Positions 56,504 to 64,000 of a stretch of DNA of 64,000 bases are shown in pieces. How positions within the stretch are numbered: the stretch's first letter is position 1; every line of letters starts with the position of its first letter. Below the pieces are notes generated by a model that was given only the letters and a program-made list of their open reading frames with translations, was not told the DNA's origin and did no database searches. The DNA lies in contig OY730170.1 in assembly GCA_963422465.1 (NCBI GenBank), positions 124,001-188,000 on the forward strand. The letters run 5' to 3'. The stretch comes from Lichina pygmaea (lineage: Eukaryota; Ascomycota; Lichinomycetes; Lichinales; Lichinaceae). A program made the translations under genes and the position numbers.

Positions 56504-56759
56504 CAGTAGGAGAACTACAAGTACTCAAATCCGGCAGGCAGCTGCCTACTCTACTGGCCAGTACACTCGGTACAGCAGCTTGTTGTGATTGTGTAGATGA
56601 GCTGGCGCTGAATCAGCTTTGGTGTCAACAATGTGTTTCTAACAGCAGGCATAGAACAAATAACATGATCAGGCAGGAAGAGCTATTATTTACAGTACAG
56701 TACTCCGTACAGCACCGACGAGCTAATACGTACAGGTACATTGGTTCATACGTACAGGA
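56504..56759. other. short spacer right of the LINE
   Basis: No gene seen. GTAC-rich sequence from about 56690. Confidence 0.4.
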
Positions 56760-56761
56760 TA

Positions 56762-56937
56762 CAGTGTCGCGACACAAGTCTGCGTACACCGGTACAACCC
56801 AATTGCCGCTATCTTCTTAAGTAATGCGACAGAATCAGAGTTACAGTAACAGCAGCAAGTGATGATGTATTGATCCTCCGGACTAACCCGAGGTAGATTA
56901 TGTATGAAGGTGTACGCAGACTTGTGTCGGGCCACTG
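56762..56937. mobile_element. MITE copy 2, TA-flanked
   Basis: 176 bp. Inverted ends of about 29 bp (left CAGTGTCGCGACACAAGT; right, reversed, CAGTGGCCCGACACAAGT, both continuing CTGCGTACACC). TA at 56760-56761 and 56938-56939. Same family as 32315-32493; the ends and parts of the middle (agtaat.cgac, cccgaggtagatt.tgtat) match. Confidence 0.78.
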
Positions 56938-57208
56938 TAAGTATGTACTGGAAGTAGACTGATACATACGCACTCTTATTACTTTATTGACGTTGCACCA
57001 CAGAGCGGTGTCTTTACAAAAGCTTTTCGATTGTGCCATGTACTGACCACTCCATGATGCTTCATGGTGGCTTACGTAATACAACGTGCCTGGGCATCCT
57101 CGTACTGTACGCTTCGGACAAGGGCACTCTGCGATCGTGAGCTTAGTAAGTAATTGCCCCACGACCGAAGCACTGGAACGACTGACGAGCTCCCGTGCCG
57201 ATGTCGGG
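56938..57208. other. spacer between MITE copy 2 and the TIR element
   Basis: About 270 bp with no supported gene or repeat boundary. Confidence 0.4.
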
Positions 57209-57210
57209 TA

Positions 57211-58234
57211 CCCGTGCCTTGGAGGTACTTCGTACCTCCGACTCCCTCGCAAGCGAGGTCGGGACACCCTTACTCCGTCAGGGTGTCCGACAGCGCAACA
57301 GTGTGGACAGCGCAACGGTCCCACACAAAATTAAGCTGAATTGGTGTCGACCATCTTCAAACCACCATAACTTCTCAACAACATGGTCAAATCATACACT
57401 GAGGCTGAGGATCATATCCAGGAAGCTCTTGGTTCTATTCTTCCTGACACAGAGTTCTCAATCCCAGAATAGCTAGCAGATTCAATGTTCCTGCACGATG
57501 TCTTGAAAGTCACCTCAAGGGAAATCCTTCTCGAAGTGGCAAGATTCCGGCCAACAGGAAGCTCTGTCCAGCTGACAAGGCAGTAGTGGCTAGAGCAAAG
57601 AAGGAAGTAAAGGTAGTGAAAGAAGCAGAGAAAGCAGCAGCAGCTAAAGTGAAGGAAGATGCAAAGATAGCAAAAGAGATAGCAAAGACAGCAAAGAAAG
57701 CAACGCAGATGATGATGGTGGGACACGGTGGGGCAACATTGGTGGAGCCGGTGATAGAGGAGTGAGCGACAGCGGAGCCAGTGATGGTAGAGCCAGCAAT
57801 CACCACAGCCTTTCAACAACACCACGAATCTCCGGACAAGGCGACACCTTGGGTGCTGATAGAATATCTGATGTAGAATCAGATAGGCCCATAAAATCTA
57901 CAGTTTTATCAGTCTGTTGTAAAGTTATTACTGTTGTAAATTTGATCTGTCAAGGATCTGTTATTGGTCTAGTAGCTACTATAGTTTCTCAGCAATGCTA
58001 TAAAATTTACGAGAGTTCTAAAACTTCAGGGATTATACTAGAGAAGTAGGGGAATCAGATAAGCAAATCAGATTTCAATTTAGTCGTTACGTTGTGAAGT
58101 TAAAAAACTGCAAAGCTGATTTTCTGGAAGATGACCGTTGCGCTGTCCACACTGTTGCGCTGTCGGACACCCTAAGGGTGTCCCGACCGAGCTAGCGAGG
58201 GGAGGGGAGGTACGAAGTACCTCCAAGGCACGGG
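57211..58234 (+). mobile_element. TA-flanked DNA transposon remnant with long TIRs
   Basis: 1024 bp. Left TIR 57211-57320 and right TIR 58133-58234 are inverted copies beginning CCCGTGCCTTGGAGGTAC, flanked by TA (57209-57210 and 58235-58236). Each TIR contains smaller palindromes and the twin motif gacagcgcaac, repeated about 17 bp apart. The inside has transposase-like scraps: a start MVKSYTEAEDHIQEALGSIL at 57383, resembling the N-terminal HTH of pogo/Fot1 transposases, soon ended by a stop; and an Ala/Lys/Glu-rich helix (about 57575-57765) like a pogo C-terminus. The DDE catalytic core is missing, so this looks like an internally deleted copy. Confidence 0.7.
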
Positions 58235-58405
58235 TACGAGGGGTACAGCACATACTGATACGAGTGGTACGTACGTACTCCGTACCTCTGTACTTCCGTA
58301 CGTACATACGTACTCGTACCGTAACGGCAGGGTCGCTTACGTAATGCTTCTCGTTGACTTGCGGATTCAGAACGAGGATCTAAGCTTGGGTAATTCCTCA
58401 TCGAG

Positions 58406-60371
58406 ATGACGCCCAGGCCGGCAACCCGAAAACGCAGGACGAAGGATGCGCCACCCGACTCGGACAGCGAAACGGACGAGGGTGCGCCACAGGTGCAGAC
58501 TTTGGTCGCTGGCCGCGAGAGGCGCGCCACGGCCGGCAATCGACTGTCGACTCTCCTGACCCAGGAGGCCGACGATGAGCTGGAACTGCTGTTCGCCGAA
58601 GACGAAGAAGACGTCGAGTTCGAGGCGAGAGACGCTGATGAAGACGCCGATGTTCGATTGGACTCGTCCGATGACGACGACGACGCGGACGACGGGCCGG
58701 CGGGGGCGGACGGCGACGACAACCTTGACGGCGAACGGGAACTCGAGCGTGAAGCTCGGGCCGAACGTCAAGCCAAGAAACGAAAGGCGCACGAGACGCT
58801 GTTCGGACGATCGGCGTCGAGGAAGAAGGTAAAGGTTGATCCGACGACGACCAAGACCAGAGCGGGCGCAAAAGTCTCAAACGATTCGGGCGCGCCGGCC
58901 CCGAAAGCAAGTCACAGTCGATCGGTGAGATCGACGTGGGTTCCGTCGATCGACAGCGCAGCGAGGCGTCAGTCGTCTCGGAAGGCGACGGTGCAGAACA
59001 AGGAGGAGATCCGGGCGCGCATCAAGGAGCACGAAGAACGTCGCCTGCAGCAGATCGCCAGCATGGACGTTGCGGCGGCGAAGAGGAAGGCGAAGCTGGA
59101 ATCGGGGGCCTTGACCCAACAGGACCGGCTCGCCGAGGCGCGGAAAACGGAGCGCCTGAACAGCAAAAGTCTGAACCGGTGGGAGGAGACAGAGAAGCAG
59201 CGGCAGGCGGAGCAGAAGGCGCGATTGGCGGCCCTGCACCACCGCAAGCTCGAGGGGCCGGTCATCACATGGTGGAGCGGACTGGCGGAGTGGGTCAACG
59301 GCGAGCTCAGGCGCGTGGGCAAGAAGGCCGGCGTCAACGAGGGCCGCGATGGCCGTGATGCCGACGAGACGCAAGAGGCGACGCGCGATGAAGATCCTTG
59401 CGCTTCGACACCAACCGGTCCAGACCGTCGAGGAGCGGGTGTCGACGCTCGGTCGCCCGATCTGGCCATGCTCTCGGAGGACACGGCCACGGCCACCGTT
59501 GGGGGCAATCATGACCGTCCATCCTCGGTCGACCGGACAGACACCACGCCCAGACCAGCGATGCGCGATCTGCCCATTCGAACGTCACCGAAGAACAGTC
59601 CCGCCGAGGCCGGGCCAGCATTCTCCACCCGGAATCTCGTCGTCCTCGAGAACTGCGACGCCGAGACGGCGTCCAGCAGCGTCGCCCCCGCGAGCGTGAC
59701 CAGAGACGTCGATCTTCCCTTTCGGCTGTTCTTCAAGCAACGACGGACCGTCAGACCTCCCAGTGAGTCATTTGCCACTCTTTCATGGTCCTCTTGCCTC
59801 CCTCAGCGCCGTCCGTGTGTTCCGTCTATCACCATCGAATGCTCCTCTCCGTGCTACTTCGCGGCTGATTCCCATGACCACAGAGACGACTCCCGAACTC
59901 TGCGTCATCACCGCCCGCCAGGCGCGCTTCCGCGATCCGTCCACGCAGCTGCCCTACAGGGATGTGCACGCCTACAAGCAGATCCAGAAGCTCAAGACCA
60001 ACGAGTCGCTCTGGAGTGGGCTTTTGGGATGCTACGTTGGCGTCGCCACGGCAGCGCTCAGTAATGCCAAGGGTGGCGGCGCCGCGTCCGGGGCCGTCTC
60101 GAGAGGGGCAGATGTTGCTGGTGGCAGTGTCGGCGTCCCTCCTGTCGCCGCCGGCATCCTACGCGGCTCGAGCGGTGCAGCCGTCGTTTCGCCTCAGAGG
60201 TCCGTTCTCACCGCCCGAGGAGTCCCCGAGAGATTCCACTGGCACTACGGCGAGAAGGAAGGTATCGAAAGCAGGACCACAACCGTCACCACAACCACCA
60301 CAGCCGATGCCGAGACGAGCGACGCTCACGACGATGATGAAGCAGAGACCAAGCCGAAGCCCGAGGACTGA
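58406..60371 (+). CDS. SWC2: YL1 family, SWR1-complex subunit Swc2/Vps72
   Basis: Two exons, 58406-59762 and 59884-60371; the 121-nt intron runs GTGAGT...CACAG with branch GGCTGATTC and keeps frame. Product 614 residues. The N-terminal YL1 domain has RRATAGNRLSTLL (about 40-52) followed by long Asp/Glu runs, the part that in yeast Swc2 and human YL1 binds the H2A.Z-H2B dimer. Basic STWVPSIDSAARRQSSRKAT follows. The YL1-C motif ELCVITARQARFRDPSTQLP lies at about 457-476, with YRDVHAYKQIQKL after it. A Thr/Glu-rich tail ends it. Role: delivers H2A.Z to the SWR1 remodeller in the nucleus. The ATG follows the GTAC-rich spacer closely. Gene symbol is by family, not by sequence identity. Confidence 0.92.
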
Positions 60372-61660
60372 AACAAGCATCCCCTCTACTCTACCCGAAA
60401 AGGCTAAACACCACGAATTGGGCACTGGGAACGATACTCACTTGGTCATCTTCACCAGCAACACGAATCCACGGACGATTATGTGCAGTACATCTGTCAA
60501 CCGGAGCTGGGACCAGAGACATGGGCCAGTCCTCAGAGCTGCTCGCTACAGCGTCTGGGATTACTGTCCGCGAGGCAAAGAGAGAAAGAAGCGTCTCCAT
60601 GTAATGCGAGCTGTATGTTAGCCCTCTAAGTAGCGTCCGTCCGTACAGTACATACGTACAGCAGCACGGAACAGCTACATACGTCCTTGAACGGAGCAAG
60701 AGACATTGTGCCTTGGCTTGCAGCTTTTCCGTACGATGATAACAACAGACGACGACAACAAGTACGTTGGAATGAAGCCTGATGGGACTGCTTGGCAACA
60801 TCTCTACTGTGTACTGTATACTGTACTGCGTACGGAGTACGGAGGTACTGTGGTAAGACTTATCAGGGTCGCATCTACCCATGTACTGTACTTTTGGACC
60901 TACAGTACCTTGCCGCACCAGTCTTTCACTTCACCATACTGTAGCAGACCAGACCAGACCACACAAAAACATCTCATACTGTACGCGACACATTCATCTT
61001 ACGATGCAGCAAGCCTTGAAGAAGTGGAGAAGAGAAAAGAAGGGAAGGGTGCAATTGGATGCATTGGTATTTGATACGTAGCGTAATGATAACGTACAGC
61101 TTGTCCAAGGGATATCATTGGGGAGAAATCCAAAAGGAGGAGGAGAAGAAGAAGAAGGGGAAGAAAAGGAAGCAGTCAAGTCGTGTTGTCTGGGAATAGT
61201 CTGAAAGACTTGGTAAGTGATGATAATGATACAAGTATCGATGTTGTTTGTGGTAACCGAAGCAGTAGCTGTAGCTGTAGCTGCACAGAGACACAGGCTA
61301 TCGCTGATGAGTGTGACCGAGCCGACAAAGATACGAGACGACGAGACTGGCGATCGAGGATCTGAACATGGAAGCCAAAGATGCTCTGGAAGGGATGACT
61401 AGTGATAATCAACAGACCGTACGGAATGAAAGTGCGGCGTGTTTCTTGAAGAAGATAAGAAAGAAGAGGAAGAAGAAGAGAAAGAAGAGGGCACGTGACG
61501 ATGAAGACCGAGGAGAGGATGTATGATGCCAAGAACCAAACAGATAGTGAGAAGAGAAAAGAAAAGAGAGCAGGTAAAGACAAAGAGGGGGAGCAGGAAA
61601 AGTTGAAACTGCTTGAAGGTGCGGTGACAGGAGGATTCAGCAACGGTGGTATCTTACGCA
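60372..61660. other. spacer between convergent SWC2 and CEG1
   Basis: 1.29 kb with the two 3' ends facing each other. GTAC-rich clusters at 60640-60680 and 60800-60910. Short ORFs have no family support. Confidence 0.45.
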
Positions 61661-64000
61661 CTAGAGTCCTGCTCGTTCGTCCTCGTCGAGATCATCCGCT
61701 TTTCTCTTCCTTGGCGACGACGATGACGGTGAGGACGGCGACGATAACGGTAACGAGGCGCGGCTCTCGTCATGACCTGGTGATGGGATATCGGGATCGG
61801 GCTCATGACGGCTTTCAACCTCCTCTTCCTCTCCATCATCTTCTTCCCCTTCTTCCTGTTCGTGGTTGTCGATATCGTCGTCGTTGTTGTTGTTGTCGTC
61901 GTCGTCTTCGTCGTCTTCGCCCCCCGTTTCCACAGGATCGCTGCTCTGTCGGTGTGATCCTGCCGCCGCCCCTGTTGTTTCCGCCCCTGCTGCCGAAGAA
62001 GGATGGTGGGAGAAAGAATGGTGTGAGGGAGTAGAGGATGCATAATGGGGCTGTACGAATTCAGCAAGGTCAGCCCCGTCCTTGTTTTTGCGGTCACTGT
62101 GGTCGTCGTCATAGTTCTCATTGTCATTGTCACCATCAGCATGATCTTCGTAATCATCATCGACGAAAGGGCTTCCATGACCATCTCGCCCAACCGAAGG
62201 AGACGTCGAGACAGGAATGTCGGGCCCTTGCTGCGGGAAGGTCTGCAAGGTAGGAGATAACAGCGAGGATATGGACGTTCGCTCGCGCTCTTTCCTCTTG
62301 AGCGACGGCGACGGTAGCAACGGCACCGCCATATCGTCTGTCTGGCCTCCTGTAGTTGAATAAGGGGAAACCAAGGCCGGTATGTCTGTTCTACTCGACT
62401 GCTCTGCCGTTGCTGCGGAGGCCGTCGTTATCGGCGACGGACCCGCGTTGCCGTTACGAATCGAGCGTGGGCTCTCGGTGTCCCTCGCGGGAGATGACGT
62501 GCCGTTGGTGGCGATATCGTCTGCGCCGGAGAGAGAGGCTGTCCCGAAGCTGTCTCGAGCTTCCTGCACCTCTCGCCGAGACCGGTCTTGCTCCCGTCGT
62601 CGTCTCTGCCACTCCTCGGCCTCGTGTCTCCTCTGCTCTCTGTCTTCGGCCTCTCTTTGTCGCGCCATATCGTCGTCGCTGTCCTGTCGTGGTGGCGGTT
62701 GTTGTGGTTGTGGTGATGGTTGTGGTGGTCGCTGTGGTGGTCGCTGTCCGAGTTGCCTCTGCTGCCGTGGCTGCTGCTGTCCCACGCTGCGTGGCCCTTG
62801 TTTTTGCTGCTGCTGTCGCGGTTCTGCGTCCTCGCGCTGTCGCCGCTTCCATTCGTCCCGGATTCGCTTTGCCGCGGCCATGAGATCATTCAGGCCAATT
62901 CGATCCTGGATGCTCTCGATGACGCTCTCGACCGTCCGGATATGGTTCGCGTCGTTCTTGTCGTCGCGGAACCGTGCGAAGCGCCACCGCCGCTGCTCGT
63001 CCTGCACACACTCGACGATGGTGTCCTGCAGCGGCTTCTCCATCGCCTTCATGTCCTCCCATTCGTCCTCGGTCATGTACATGGTCGCGTAGACCCGATA
63101 GTCTCTGTCGCCGTAGTTGACCAACAGATTGAAGGTGGGCATGGCGTCCCAATCCGGTCGCGGCTCCGTCTCGCCCTCGGCCTCATCTTCCGAGTCCGGG
63201 TCAAGCCAGGGGAAATCCAGACCGAGGCGGAAATCGACCGAGTTCTCCGCCACCGGCTTCCACTTCAACATATGCACGTCCGTTCCGAACAGGTACGGTC
63301 GATTCCTGGCCGTGAAGATGAGACCGTCGTTGCCGTGGGGCAGTTTCGGTAGGATGTCTCGAAACATCATCTCGATGCCGTAGCTGAATTCCATGTTCTT
63401 GAACTCGACGAGGAAGGGCAGGTACTGAAGCTCCTCCGGAAACTTGTTGTACAGCGCCTTGTACGGGTTGTAGATCTTCTCCCGGAAGTAAGCCAGTCGT
63501 TTGTCCAAGGTTCGATGCATGAGGCCGTTGCCGTCGAGCATCAAGCAGTCGAAGACGAGGTACTTCAGCTGCAACTCCCCGTTCGGCATGCGGTCGTTGA
63601 CAAGCTCGCCGTCGATGATGGTCTGGATGTGGAAGTTCTGGAAGGTCTCGTCGTTCGGAACGGGGAAGTGAAGACCGGGGACGTAGTAGTAGTCGTTCTT
63701 GCGGTCAATGAGGTAGTGTATCTCCTCTTGCTTCTCGTCCTCGGCGAAGTACATGAGGCAGCGGATCCCATCCGTCTTCTCGCAGACGTAGTAGCTGGCG
63801 TCGCAGATGCGTCCTCATCAGTCACGATGAGCGATTGCTAGGGTCGGACGGGGGGTCCTTACTCCTCTTTCTGTAGACTCTGGATATGCCTCATGGCAAA
63901 GCTTACCGGCTGCGCACCGGGGAAGGCGGGAGTACGTCGTCCCAAGAGGTTGGCGACCTCTTGGCGAAACTGGCGCGCCAGTTCCTGCTCGGCCTTGATG
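61661..64000 (-). CDS. CEG1: mRNA guanylyltransferase (capping enzyme), 5' part outside window
   Basis: Exons 63863-64000 (continues past the edge) and 61661-63794; the 68-nt intron (GTAAGG...CCAG, branch CGTGACTGATG) falls just before the active site. Nucleotidyltransferase motifs: I, KTDGIR, whose Lys takes the GMP, at about 63765-63750; III, IIDGELVND; IIIa, YLVFDCLMLDG; IV, DGLIFTARNRPY; V, LKWKP; then the OB-fold with WRFARFRDDKNDANH. The enzyme moves GMP from GTP to the diphosphate end of nascent mRNA. Visible length 756 residues, against about 400 for most fungal homologues: the extra 390 or so are a Gln/Arg-, then Ser-, then Asp/Glu-rich tail ending RKRKADDLDEDERAGL. Confidence 0.93.

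Noticed and set aside
60391-60918. 175-codon minus-strand ORF after SWC2
   Set aside because: It falls in the convergent 3' spacer and passes through GTAC-rich repeats; no family match.

Overview
The window comes from a filamentous ascomycete, most likely a Sordariomycete (Hypocreales-like; this rank is a guess from overall character). The evidence is short 65-125 nt introns with GT...CTGAC/CTGAT...AG signals, GC-rich nuclear genes for fungal core functions, Tad-type LINEs, Ty3/Gypsy chromoviruses, and copy differences dominated by C:G to T:A transitions as left by repeat-induced point mutation (RIP).

Layout: (1) 1-29755 is a nest of transposable elements. LINE sequence (minus strand at 20883-22738, plus strand at 22739-22872 and 29362-29755) hosts Gypsy elements C1 and E. 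C1 was entered by Gypsy A (itself entered by B, inside A's LTR) and by C2, a second copy of its own family, which landed in C1's LTR. C2 was entered by D. Exact 5-bp target duplications are visible for B, C2, D and E. All Gypsy copies are fossils. (2) 29756-45330 is host DNA: a small ECL1-type zinc-finger gene, a 5'-truncated LINE, CLP1 (five exons) and a large RRM+Pumilio protein gene of the JSN1/PUF1 type, separated by long gene-poor spacers that carry a MITE, microsatellites, GTAC-rich clusters and a tRNA-like sequence. (3) 45331-56490 is an old full-length LINE. It was hit by two Gypsy-C solo LTRs, one of which was then hit by a complete LINE (48850-54143) with both ORFs open. (4) 56491-64000 is host DNA again: a second MITE copy, a 1-kb TA-flanked inverted-repeat transposon remnant, SWC2/VPS72 (YL1), and convergently the mRNA guanylyltransferase CEG1, whose 5' end lies beyond the window.

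The host genes serve RNA and chromatin work (mRNA 3'-end/tRNA processing, mRNA binding, H2A.Z exchange, capping). They are ordinary neighbours and not an operon-like system.

The most unusual signals are in the Gypsy fossils. The two sister families (A/D/E and B) both carry an extra Cys/His-rich domain between the gag zinc knuckle and the protease. Both also carry an antisense ORF between pol and the 3' LTR whose cysteine spacing matches a Zn(II)2Cys6 binuclear cluster followed by a heptad-like helix. Three LTR types have unrelated U3 sequences that share one design: 42-50 bp tandem units, each with opposed copies of a short motif. Family C lacks these additions.
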